Shown here piece after piece: positions 1 through 9,670 of a stretch of 64,000 nt of DNA. How positions within the stretch are numbered: position 1 is the first letter of the stretch; each line of letters starts with the position of its first letter. The stretch covers positions 496,001 to 560,000 of the forward strand of contig KV918762.1 of assembly GCA_002049455.2 (NCBI GenBank), read 5' to 3'. The DNA is from Porphyra umbilicalis (Eukaryota > Rhodophyta > Bangiophyceae > Bangiales > Bangiaceae). The notes under the pieces were generated by a model. The model did not search any database. It saw only the letters and a list, made by a program, of their open reading frames with translations, and was not told the DNA's origin. A program made the position numbers and the translations under genes.

Positions 1-1648
1 CTCGCGCACGAAGTGGTATCGAATGTCGATGTGCCTGGTGCGCTTGTGTTCGACAGGGTCCTTGGAGAAGTCAATGCACCCGCTGTTGTCGACCTTGATG
101 TTGATCGGCCCGCCCGAGATCGCTGTTCGCAGCCCTTGAGATGCCACGCTTTGCACGAGCTTGTTGAGCCAAACACCTTCCTTCCTGGCCTCACATAGAG
201 CCATGTACTCAGTTTCCATCGTCGACAGCGCCACCGTCTACTGCAACTTAGAACCCCAGCTGACTGCTGCTCCGCCAAAGATGAAGGTGAAGCCCGTCGT
301 AGAACGTCGCGTCTCGTGGTCACCTGCCCAGTCGGCATCACCATAGCCGTGTAGAACACAGGAAGAGTTCTTGTCGAAGACCAGCCCCTTTTTCATCGAA
401 CCCTCGACATACCGTAGAACGCGCTTGATCGCCGCCCAATGCTCTTTGCCGTAGCACGAGACAAACCAACTCAGCTTCCCGATGGCGAAGGCGAGGTCAG
501 GACGCGTCCCGACCATCAGGTACATTAGACTGCCGACGGCTTCGCGGTAGGGCAGCGCGTCGTCTCTCTCGTCGGCCTTGACCAGCTGCAGGCCCACCTC
601 CAGCGGCGTTCCGATCGGGTTGCACTCCGCCATCCCGAACTTCCCCAGCACTTGCGCCGCGTACGTGGCCTGCGACAGCTTGAGGGTGTCCCAACGCCTT
701 GTCACGCCTAATCTCTAGCCCGAGGATGACCTTTGCCTCGCCCAGGTCCTTCATCTCAAAACTCTTGTGCAGAGCGTCCTTAATCTTGTAGATCGCCGCC
801 AGGCTTGATGCCACCAACAGGAGATGGTCGACGTACACCAGGACGATGATGATTTCGCCGTCATGCATAAGGAGGTAGAGGCATGGATCCGGGTCAATGT
901 TGTCAAACCCCTGTGACGTAAGGAAGTCATCGAGCTTGGCGTACCACATCTTGGGGGCTTTCTTCAGCCCATACAGCGCTTGGAGGAGACGACACACCTT
1001 TTCAGGATACATCGGATCGACAAAGCCGTCTGGCTGCTCCATGTAGACCTCCTCGTCAAGGTCGCCGTTGAGGAGTGCCGTCTTGACGTCCATCTGATGT
1101 AGCCCCCAACCGTTTGCCGCCGTCATTGCCAGGATGCATCGAATGGTGGTGAACTCGGCCACCGGCGCGAACGTCTCGTTGAAGTCGAGCCCCTTGATCT
1201 GCCGGTTCCCCATGAAGCACAGGCGCGCCTTGTGCCGCGACGTGTTGTTCCTGTTCTTGTCAACCTCGTTCTTGACCTTGTAAACCCACTTGCCCTTCAG
1301 CACGCGTCGACTGGCCGGCCGATCCGTCAAGCGCCAAGTCTTGTTCTTGCGGATGGCCCCCATCTCCTCGTCCATGCCAATCTGCCACTTAGACGATTCT
1401 TGCCCTTGAACGGCTTGCACGTACTTCGTGGGCGCCTCGTGAGCAACCAGGCTCACCGGGGGCCAGTACTCGACAGGTGGTCGCCGCGCTCTGCCGCTCC
1501 GACGCAGCGTGTCCTGAGAGCCGCTACTACCTTGATTGTCGTCCGCGGACTTGTCAGATCCATCGTATTCCTTGTCATCCTTGTCGTCATTGTCAGCATC
1601 TACGGCTTCGCCGTCGCTTGCAGAACGCAAGCCCGTCTCGACTTCGAC
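1..1648 (-). pseudogene. copia reverse transcriptase and RNase H, truncated by the window
   Basis: The RT domain is clear: WVYKVKNEVDKN, ARLCFMGNRQIKG, NETFAPVAEFTTIR, GLHQMDVKTALLNGDL and RLLQALYGLKKAPKMW. The catalytic box reads YVDHLLL instead of YVDD, so one metal-binding Asp is lost. The frame shifts near 708 and then continues with PYREAVGSLMYLMVGTRPDL and the RNase H start DADWAGD. A TAG at 238-240 interrupts it between SKLQ and TVALSTMETEYMAL, after which the frame stays open to position 1 (KRTRHIDIRYHF). RT and RNase H copy element RNA to DNA; this copy cannot. Confidence 0.93.
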
Positions 1649-1651
1649 AAC

Positions 1652-2770
1652 TTAGTCTCCGGGACGCTCCTCCGCAACTTCTGCGACCTCGCTTACGTTC
1701 ATCTCGGCGAACACAACGCTTCGTGCCTTGACGACCTTACCGTCGTCGAGGATGACCTTGTACGCCTTGCTGCCGTCGGGATAGACTAAGAAGACGCCCT
1801 TCGCCGCCTTGTCGCCAAACTTGCCGTCGATTTGACTCTTGTGCAGCACAACCCAGCATGTCGACCCAAACACCCGCATGTGGCTTACGTTGGGCTTATT
1901 CCCGGTCCACAGCTCAAAAGGCGTCTTGCCGACGAGAAGCTTCCGGCTGGTGGCGCGGTTCTTGACGTAGACCGCCGTCTTGATGGCATCCGCCCAAAGA
2001 TCCTGATCGACGTCCTTGTGTCGCATCATGATGCGAGCCATCTCCACGAGAACTCGGTTGAGCCGCTCAGCAGCTCCGTTCTGCTGCGGCGTGTCGGGCA
2101 CCGTGGTCTGGTGCGTCGTGCCGTTCTCATCGTGAAGAGCCTTGAATGCGTTCGACACGTACTCGCCGCCATTGTCGCATCACAGGATCTTGATCTTGGT
2201 TCCCGTGTGCAGCTGGGCCTTAGTCAGCCACTTCTTGTAATCAGAAAGCAGATCGCTCTTACTCTGCAGGAGGACCACGTCGGTCCAGCGGAAGAAGTCG
2301 TCGGTGAAAATGCAGAAGTAGAGCGCACAGCCACGCGACGGCTCCGACATTGGCCCGCCCAGGTCCGAGTGCACGAGCTGCAGGCGCTTCGTCGCTCGAC
2401 CTCCTCCTGCACTAGGCATAGGCGTCATAGCCGCCTTCCCACACACGCACGGCTCGCAGACGTCCTTGACCACCATAGAAATGCACTTGAAACCATCGAT
2501 GTCCTTGTTATAGATCATCCGCCTAACGCCAGCCACGTTGACGTGCCCAAGGCGCTCATGCAATAGCTGCAGAGAGGCCACCGCAGCGACATCCGACATA
2601 GGGGCCATGTCCAGGTGGTAGAGCGCGCTCTTCCGCGTGCCGCACGCAGCAATCTTCTCGTTCATCTTGATGATCGTCTTACCGCCCTTGACTGACACTT
2701 CCGCACCGCGCTCCTCCATCATGCCGACGGACATGAGGTTAAAGCCCATTGTAGGAACATGGAGTTTCTT
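1652..2770 (-). pseudogene. copia integrase
   Basis: After a linker (LHVPTMGFNLMSVG) comes the zinc-binding region: His in LLHERLGHV and Cys in EPCVCGKA form the HHCC finger. The catalytic core follows with Asp in VHSDLGG, Asp in the DNGGEY segment and Glu in QQNGAAERLNR, giving a D-D-E set. A TGA at 2177-2179 sits just before CDNGGEY, where family members usually have Arg, so CGA to TGA is the simple explanation. The frame then runs to a TAA at 1649-1651. Integrase would join element cDNA to host DNA. Confidence 0.9.
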
Positions 2771-2773
2771 CTA

Positions 2774-3100
2774 CAACTTGATCTTGCGCGTCTTGCCGTG
2801 AACGATGACATTGAGCACGACGGTTCCGACGCCCGCCGTGGCTACGGACCCCTTGTCACGCATGATGACGCTCCGTCCCGTGGTCGTATGGTAGTCGTCG
2901 AAGCACCCCCGCATCCAGCACCTGTGTGCAGACGCCGCAGAGTCGACAAGACACGACTTGCAGATATCATCGGTGTCAGCTGCATTGCCCACAGGAAAGA
3001 TGGCGTCGTCGCTGTCGCTACCATCTTCAGCCGCAATCGCGGCCACCTTGTCCTGTCTCTGCTTCTTGGCGGCCTTGACCTCGATACTTGGCGCCGACGA
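2774..3100 (-). pseudogene. copia aspartic protease segment
   Basis: The frame shows CLVDSAASAH, matching the copia protease active-site pattern around Asp (family form D-S-G-A/C), here with Ala in place of Gly. Downstream hydrophobic strands (VGTVVLNVIVHGKTRKIKL) fit the rest of the domain. A TAG at 2771-2773 ends this frame, yet the same frame continues as the GAG-pre-integrase region, so the stop is a lesion within one polyprotein. The protease would normally cut Gag from Pol. Confidence 0.75.
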
Positions 3101-3722
3101 GTGCCATGTCGCCAATGCGCTTTGTCGATGGTGACTTGTCCGCCTGCCGCCGCTCCTCCTGAAGCAAGCGGCTCTTGACAAAGTCGAGGCTCAGCTCGTT
3201 TTCGCCCTTGGCGTCGAGAGCAACCAGCACGTTCTCGTACTTGGACGTCCGCCCGTTGAGGACGCTCATGGCAAGGTCCATCTCCGTCACCTCGCCGCCC
3301 GTGGCCTTGAGGTTCTCGCCGAGGTTGCGCACGCGGTTGATGTAGCCCAGCATGCGCTCGCCGATGGTCATTTCGACGGTGTAGAACTCGCGTCGCGCCT
3401 TCATCCTGTTCATCAAACTCTTGCGCTGGAAGACACCTTGCAGCGTCGACCACATTTCCGCCGTCGCCTCGCAGCCCGACACGTGCTCAAGCTGCTCAGA
3501 CCCAAGGGTGAGCCCGATGATGGCGCTCGCCTTCGTGTCTCGACGCTTCGACACCGCCAACTCGCGGGTCTCCGCGTCCGTCGGCTTGCCGTCTTCGTCA
3601 AGCATGTCATCCAGGTCGCGCAGCGTGAGGACCATCTTAATGCGCTGACGCCACTCGTGGAAGTTCGTCTCCGTCAACTTGTCGATCTTGATGCCGCCCA
3701 TGCCGGCAGCGCCTCCGTCCAT
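3027..3722 (-). pseudogene. gag: copia Gag (nucleocapsid precursor), C-terminally broken
   Basis: The product starts MDGGAAGMGG and runs through a typical copia Gag core: LTETNFHEWRQRI, a helical WSTLQGVFQR segment, and a region near RVRNLGENLKATGG. This is the UBN2-like fold that packages element RNA in virus-like particles. An upstream in-frame Met exists at 3767, but the 3722 start fits the usual short leader before the conserved WxxW-like segment. No CCHC zinc knuckle is visible where one is expected; the frame ends at 3027 and the downstream protease is in another frame, so a deletion or frameshift near 3090 probably removed it. Confidence 0.85.
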
Positions 3723-3865
3723 GATGTCTTCTTGGTGTAGCGCCCGACCTTGCCGAGCCGTGCGCATTGACCGTCACGTCCTTGAACCACCTTGACCTCG
3801 TCCCCTTCGCACTTGCCGCGACCACCGCGACACCAGACTGCATACCTTTCTCTAGTTACAGCCCC

Positions 3866-3883
3866 GGCTCTGGGCCCATAACC
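3866..3883 (-). other. Primer binding site, half-tRNA type
   Basis: The minus strand reads GGTTATGGGCCCAGAGCC directly after the LTR. The first 14 bases match, as I recall it, the Drosophila copia primer site, which pairs with an internal fragment of initiator tRNA-Met rather than with its 3' CCA end. The priming mode is inferred from that match. Confidence 0.75.
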
Positions 3884-4181
3884 TGTTGAAACGCAGTGGG
3901 GATAAGGGTTGGGGGACCACGGTGAAGTGGTTGAGTGGCTTGAGCTTGTGTGTGTGTGTGCGCACGTGCTTTGTTGGTTGTCCTAAGGCTCGCCCGCCTC
4001 TCCCAACCGAGAGCACCTCTCAAATAGTCCCCACCGGCCCAAGTGCTCCCTCCTCTCGCGCCCACACCGACGCCCACGCCCTCGCACCAAATCGAATCAC
4101 TCACCAAATCAAAAGCCACTAGAGAAAAGCGAAGATCAAAGCCAAAACATGCCAAAAGTAACGCCCCAAGATGACCCAACA
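3884..4181 (-). repeat. 5' LTR of the copia element
   Basis: In element orientation the segment starts TGTTGGG and ends CAACA, so the short inverted termini TGTTG/CAACA bound a 298-bp LTR. The inner edge is fixed by the primer site directly next to it. The outer edge is placed by the terminal motif only, because the partner LTR is outside the window. A (GT)n run lies inside at about 3945-3962. Confidence 0.75.
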
Positions 4182-5610
4182 CGAATGTGTGCAACTTGAC
4201 CACGTCTTGCAAATGTACCATGTGGGGTACCATGAGGGTCACCGACCATCATCCATCCGCGGACCGCCAGTGGAGTCGGCGACGAGCATCACAGTCCAAA
4301 ATTCCGGGCGTACAGCTCGTCAGTAATACACAGCGTGTGCGGCAGACGTCTATCAGCTCGGCACCTCGGACACGTCAGCTCGTGTACGCAACCCTTGTCC
4401 AGACACGACAAGGTGCCCCCCGGTTTGAAGAACTTGCTAGTCGGCGACAGCTGGTACATGCACGGCATGGAGCGTATTGTGCACGTGCGCTGCGATTGGT
4501 TGCCCTTCATGTTGTTGCCGTCAGCGTCTTTCCCGAGGTCAAACTTACACAACAGGCAAACCATGACAGGAGCAAGGAGCAACAGAAGACTCCGCCGTCC
4601 TGTCCTAAAACATGCGACGCCAGCCAGCCAGTAGAGTCACAGCCGCTCACGGGCGCCGGTGGGGGAGCGTGACCGCAGTCGCCCGCCACCGCCGGTCAAA
4701 GTCTAATGCCGACCGGTACAGCCACAGCCTCAGACCGCCGCTGGTCGTGGTGGAGCACGACCACGGCCACCCGCCCCTGCCGGCGGAGCGTCGCCGCAGG
4801 CGCAAAGCCGGTCGAACAGGAAAGGGAGTCGTCGCGCCACCATTAGGGGAACAGGAAGCCCGCCGTTGGAACAGCGTGGTTTGACGCACTCGCCGCGCGT
4901 CGTGGAGCGACTGGACAGCCACGAGCGCCGGCCACCTGAGGCGAAAAGACACGCCACAACGGGAGCGTGCCGGGCGGCACGGCGGGAGGGGGAGGATGGG
5001 AGCGCGAGAGCGGCGCGGGGACCACGGTCAAGCGGGACAGCAGCGACGACGACGACGACACACATCGGACACGATCTCCTGCCACCGGCCTCCAACACGT
5101 CGTCCTGCCATAGATTGCGGACCTGTGGCAGAGGAGGCGCTTCCGCGCATGGCTGCGGGCAGTATGAGTCAATCGCGCAACAAGGTCGCTGAGGCTCGAG
5201 TTTTCGATTGGGGCACAGAACCTCCGCCTCCTATCGGCCCCTCCCTGCCTTACAGAACGTTTCCAAACGTTTGTCCCCCTCCACAGCCTGCACAGATGTG
5301 GGGTCATTTTTGGGAGAAGTACCATCTCCGACTGAAACATCCGAACAGAATAACGAATAGCCAGTCAAAGAGAAGTGCCTACAGTGTAAGCACAAATGTA
5401 TTATAAGCCATCAGCAACTTACAATAAAGTGTAAGCCGCCTGCTTGGTGAAATGACAGCCAATAGAGTCTTCCGGCCGTCGCATTTTCAGGGGCCAAACT
5501 TGATACGCATCCAGTTGGAGCGATTGCACGAACAGGTGTTGCACCACGCACCATCCAGTCGAAGGTGCCCGATGAGAGATTCAAAAATGTTCTGCAGGGG
5601 CACCGTCGGG
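4182..5610. other. No gene recognised
   Basis: Several short ORFs overlap on both strands between 4610 and 5400, with Arg/Pro/Ala-rich translations that match no family I know. The 4600-5100 part is GC-rich and the flanks are balanced. I see no repeat shared with the rest of the window. Confidence 0.5.
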
Positions 5611-5688
5611 AGTTGGTACCAGCCAAACGAACGCCAGAAGAAACGAATGAAAAACAAACGATGATTCCGGCTGGCATTCGTCTGTTCG

Positions 5689-5727
5689 TCGTCTGGCGAT
5701 CGTCTGACACACGAGCGCCAGACGCGA
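5689..5727. repeat. Dyad repeat, copy 1 (CGTCTGGCG...GCCAGACG)
   Basis: A ~40-bp core with the arms CGTCTGGCGA and GCGCCAGACG. A related core lies at 7015-7054, and both are accompanied by a GTTGGTACCA motif (5612; 7079) and a TTCGTAAGC motif, partly in opposite order. Probably remnants of one small palindromic element. Confidence 0.6.
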
Positions 5728-5770
5728 GCAAGACGAAAGCCAGTTTCGTAAGCTCGGTAACTCGACCGTC

Positions 5771-6960
5771 GTGGCACGTGCGCAGACCAAATCTAGAGCG
5801 GGCAGGCCATGCCTTCGTCAGAGGGCTGGATTGTGCGGCCCGACGGCACGCCGAGTCTCTCCAGGAGCCTGCAAGTGGTCATAGTCTCGCTGCTGACAGC
5901 GAAGAAGTAACTCGTTTCCCTACTGCCCATCTGCTCGCGGACTTCACGTCGTGACGAGGACAAATGGTGGTAACTGACACGCCTGAAGGCCGCTCTCCGA
6001 GGGCTACTATGCTACGTCATGGATAGCGCCATGCAGCAACTAAGTACGCTGTGTCGTCGTCCACGGCGTCCCCTGTGGCCACCCAGAGCGCCTTGCTACC
6101 GTGTTCCTTTTGAAGTTTAAAATTCAGGTGGTCAGGAAAGGGCGCGAGTGGAAGCAAGAGGAGAGGGCCCGCTGTGCGTTTGAGACTACAAGGCCTCTGT
6201 TCGTCTTGCCCTTCACAGCCCCGACCCGCCCCGGTGAGTCCTTGCTCGCCCTCGCGCCGCACGTTGCTCCTTCGCTGCCCCCCGCTCCATCCGCTGGACC
6301 CCCCTACTGTCGGGGCCGCTCTCCTCAACCTCTTTGTTGCATCGTTGTCTATTTTACTTACTCCCCCCTTATCCAATGTTGACACCAGAGGTACGCGGAG
6401 GGGGTGGCGGCGCTCTTTTCGTGAGATGAGAAGCCAGTGTCATGCCTCCGCGGTGCCCTCTGCCGGGAGTGGTGGTGGGATGTGGGGAGCGAGTTGGGGC
6501 AGTCGGTGACGCTTGTGCTGGTGGTGGCAAGGTACATTGGATGAGAGATAAAGGGCGGTTGGTGATGGATCTTTGGCCCTCTGTACCAGCATATGGTGGG
6601 ATGGCTGCCAGAGATGGCGCTGACAGGGAGGCTGCGGATGGCATGAGGGGGGCGTGGGTAAGCTGGCGGGGGGGCAGGGTGGCGACGCGGTAGGTAGAGC
6701 GGTGGGGTTGTAGGTGCAGCGGCGAGGTGGTAGGTGGGCCGACTGCGTGGCGAGGCTGGACTGCCGGGGGGGGCCGGCCGGTCCGTACCGGCGGGCAGGA
6801 CGAATCGTTCTATGACTGGGCTACACTATAGCCTCTAACGGGCAATACAAAAGTAATGCAGGCACACAAAGACTTAGAGAGGTACAGAGATGGATCTGCT
6901 GACACCTGCGCTCATGGCCTATCCAGCTTGGTCGATATGCCCATACGTTCTGCCAAGCAT
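5771..6960. other. No gene recognised
   Basis: Short ORFs at 6100-6690 on both strands give Pro/Gly/Arg-rich products without recognisable motifs. A G-rich stretch runs from about 6650 to 6790. Nothing here supports a functional call. Confidence 0.5.
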
Positions 6961-7014
6961 AACACAGACGAAGCGAACGCACGACAAGCTTACGAACGGG
7001 CAGACGAAAACCCG

Positions 7015-7054
7015 TTCGTCTGGCGACCGTCTTTCAAACGCCTGCCAGACGAAA
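7015..7054. repeat. Dyad repeat, copy 2
   Basis: Shares TTCGTCTGGCGA, CGTCT and GCCAGACG with the copy at 5689-5727. It lies inside a 6963-7091 segment ending in TTGGTACCAACC, the same KpnI-like motif that starts the first copy's neighbourhood, now on the other side. This suggests opposite orientation. Confidence 0.6.
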
Positions 7055-7096
7055 GGCTTACAAAACCGGCTCTCGTCAGGTTGGTACCAACCTCCG

Positions 7097-7222
7097 ACGA
7101 CGGGCGGGCGGGTGGGACCGACCGCCGCGTGACTGGGCGCCTCTAACCGCGCCGCTAGATGGCGTCCGCAATCGCCGACTCGCCGCCACAAAAGCAACCG
7201 GCGCGCAAGCACGATCGTCGGA
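7097..7222 (+). repeat. Fragment A of the CCCTGGCCTT inverted-repeat family
   Basis: Matches the internal part of the complete copy at 40332-41036, including CGCCTCTAACCGCGCCGC, GATGGCGTC and GGCGCGCAAGCACGATC. Both ends of the element are missing. It ends shortly before the gypsy insertion. Confidence 0.8.
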
Positions 7223-7398
7223 AAGTGACGTCCACCCAAGAAAAGCAGAACGCGGAGTGTCGTTCTGGAACGCGACCGTTCGTTCGACAGTCGTTTGTAT
7301 TCTGTCACCCCCAACAAGGACCCAACAAAAGATGCTTTTCGTCGGCGGCACGTGCCCACCACCCTGACGGTCCCTGCGGGAGGGGGTTCCTCTGTGGC

Positions 7399-7793
7399 TG
7401 TAGCATATCTCTGCTACCAATTGGCAATTAGCCACGAGTAGCCCCCTTGACTGGCCGAATCCACGGATATGTGTGAATCGGCTTGTGGCACGCTCTTTGG
7501 GGGGTTACTTCCGCATTGTTTATTTTTTATTGCTTGTTTTGCTTGCCTGTCTTATCTGTCTGCCGGCACTCATTACGATCGCTTGATCGGATGGTCGATC
7601 GACCAGTGCCGTTGTTTGTATTAAACCACCGTGGGTCCGGGGTCGCCGTCGTGGGCACTACCCGGCTCCCCATCGGATGCCCTTCAACAAAAAGGTCTTC
7701 TTCCTCGCCGCGACGGCGATAGAACTCGCTTTCTTGCTTGGCTACGGTCGGTCTCAGTACACTGGTAATTGAACTAACGTTATTAATACCACA
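7399..7793 (+). repeat. 5' LTR of the gypsy element
   Basis: Starts TGTAGCATATC and ends AATACCACA, with canonical TG/CA termini. It matches 16279-16673 at 389 of 395 positions. An AT-rich stretch (TTTATTTTTTATTG) near 7519-7532 could serve as core promoter or processing signal; this is only a guess. Confidence 0.97.
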
Positions 7794-7795
7794 TT

Positions 7796-7815
7796 TGGTG
7801 AAGCAGCAGGGGATA
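7796..7815 (+). other. Putative primer binding site
   Basis: TGGTGAAGCAGCAGGGGATA begins two bases after the LTR. The leading TGG would pair with a tRNA 3' CCA end. I cannot name the tRNA. Confidence 0.55.
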
Positions 7816-7870
7816 CCCTCGCCTTCATCGTGCCTCGCGGCACGGTGTCCCCGAGAACTTTCTCGCTGCC

Positions 7871-9670
7871 TTGTGGCATTGTGACGGTGTCGATACGGTC
7901 GCTTGGCGCGCGGGGCGTAAGCCATCGACTTGTGGGCGTGGTGCCGGGGGCATCACGGTTGAGATCTCCGACGTTGGCGCGCAGGGCGTAAGCCAAGTCG
8001 GAACACTTAGTTCAGGTCCCAGTATGTCTACTGGTGGTACCGGCGGCACTCGGCGAGCCAGAGACGGCAAGTTGCCATCTGGCTACCGGCCGCCGGGCGG
8101 GGGACAAGGCACTTCTGCCGCCTCCGACGCCCCGACGGACGGTGCTCCAACTCCTCCCATCCCTGCGGATCAAGCCGCCTCTGGGCAGATGCAGGTGGTG
8201 GAGAGCCTGAAGGCGGCCGTTGAAGCACTTCAGCGACGCCTAACGGCCCAAGAACAGACTAACAAGTCTCTGGCGCGAGCCAATGACAAGCTGGTCGACG
8301 ACGTCGAGGCCCTGCGCGAGGTCGACTCCCATGAGGAGGAACGCCGTGTAACTAAGTCTCGCCGCCAGTCGGGCGACAAGACCAAGGACGTCAAGAAGAC
8401 GAGCAAGGTGATTAAGGACAAGTCCGCCCGCAAGGACGCTCCGGTTAACGCCGCGCTTTCCTCATCTTCCGACGATTCCGCTTCTGGGTCAAGCCCGACG
8501 TCGTCAGACGACGACAACCCCGACGCGACGGACACGTCCTCTTCGGACGATGGCCACGGGCCCCCACACCCGCCGTCGCCCCCAAGTGGGTCCTCGCCGA
8601 GCGAAAGCTCGAGCGAGTCGGACGCGGCCGCGCGCAAGCGCCCCGCGCCCCCCACCAAACGGAAGGAGCGACTTGAAAGAGCCGATAGGATCAAGGTGAT
8701 CCGCCCGGCTAATAGCCGCTTCAAGACACTTCTGGACTACAGGACGTCATTCCTGATCCGCCGTCAACTGACGTATACGCCTAAAGAGGCACAGCGGTCG
8801 CACCGTCTCAACAAACGTTTGGACGCAGCGTTCCATGGGCAACAGCCATTCACGGGAGCCCTGCCCTTGGGCATCTTCACGTTCTTGACGACCTTTCGCC
8901 GCGCGTGCGACGCGGCTGGGCTGACGCACGGTCAAGCCCTTCCGCTTATGGTCTTTCGACTAGCCGTCAACGCCAAGATGGCCTTCTCCGGCGCGCTTAA
9001 CAGCACCCTCGGACGTAAGCGTTACGCCATCCGTACCTACGGAGATGCCGTCAACTGGCTTCTTTCGAAGTATGCGACACACGCAACTATGGCAAACGCC
9101 TATCAAGACATCATTACGATGAAGCAACAAGACAACGAGGCGCCCACGGCCTTTGGTCATCGCGTGGAAACGCAATGCGACCTCCTGAACGGTTTGTTCG
9201 ACATCCAGGACGTTAAGGATGTCTTCATCACTGGTCTTTCGGACCGTGTGCAAGCGCACGTACGGGTACTGAACGACCAGTTCCCCGACCGAACCCTGTC
9301 TGAGACGGTCGCCACCGCCCAGATGTACTGGGACGGCACCAACAAGTTGCGTTTGCAACTCAAGATGACCCGCCCAACGGCGATCAAAGTCTCTTACGCG
9401 ACACAAGACCAGCGGACGACGACGGAACGACCGTTCACACCGGTTCGCACCCCACCGCCCCCTCGGGCCGCCGTCCCTCAAGCCAATCGGGCTGACATCT
9501 GTTACAACTGTAACAAGCCGGGGCACTTCGCCGCACAGTGTGCCGAGCCTTTTCGCCCTCGCGAGCATCGGCAACCGCCTATTGGCGCTCATGCCCTTGC
9601 CGACGGTAACGTCGAAGAAGACGAGGTCGAGCATCCGGCCGACGCCGTGGACGACTCGAAAAACGTCTAG
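7871..9670 (+). CDS. gag: gypsy Gag with coiled coil and CCHC knuckle
   Basis: An uninterrupted 599-residue frame. A second in-frame Met at 8024 (MSTGGTGG) may be the real start, because residues 1-51 look like leader sequence. Residues about 105-150 form a probable coiled coil (SLKAAVEALQRRLTAQEQTN). A Ser/Asp-rich acidic linker follows at about 190-255, then the capsid-like retrotransposon Gag domain at about 280-480. The nucleocapsid knuckle CYNCNKPGHFAAQC is at 9500-9541. Gag would form the particle that packages element RNA. It ends in TAG six bases before the first Met of pol, which is in another frame, so pol expression needs frameshifting or re-initiation. Confidence 0.93.
   Translation: MWHCDGVDTVAWRAGRKPSTCGRGAGGITVEISDVGAQGVSQVGTLSSGPSMSTGGTGGTRRARDGKLPSGYRPPGGGQGTSAASDAPTDGAPTPPIPADQAASGQMQVVESLKAAVEALQRRLTAQEQTNKSLARANDKLVDDVEALREVDSHEEERRVTKSRRQSGDKTKDVKKTSKVIKDKSARKDAPVNAALSSSSDDSASGSSPTSSDDDNPDATDTSSSDDGHGPPHPPSPPSGSSPSESSSESDAAARKRPAPPTKRKERLERADRIKVIRPANSRFKTLLDYRTSFLIRRQLTYTPKEAQRSHRLNKRLDAAFHGQQPFTGALPLGIFTFLTTFRRACDAAGLTHGQALPLMVFRLAVNAKMAFSGALNSTLGRKRYAIRTYGDAVNWLLSKYATHATMANAYQDIITMKQQDNEAPTAFGHRVETQCDLLNGLFDIQDVKDVFITGLSDRVQAHVRVLNDQFPDRTLSETVATAQMYWDGTNKLRLQLKMTRPTAIKVSYATQDQRTTTERPFTPVRTPPPPRAAVPQANRADICYNCNKPGHFAAQCAEPFRPREHRQPPIGAHALADGNVEEDEVEHPADAVDDSKNV

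Larger units (their letters stand above)
1..4181 (-). mobile_element. Degenerate Ty1/copia LTR retrotransposon, cut by the window start
   Basis: Read on the minus strand the order is LTR, primer site, Gag, protease, integrase, reverse transcriptase, RNase H, which is the Pseudoviridae (copia) order with integrase before RT. The 3' LTR and the end of RNase H lie before position 1. The coding region carries stops at 2771-2773 (TAG), 2177-2179 (TGA), 1649-1651 (TAA) and 238-240 (TAG), and reading-frame changes near 3090 and 708. The RT active site is also altered. This copy cannot encode its own proteins. Its GC content resembles the surroundings, so nothing suggests recent arrival. Confidence 0.93.
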
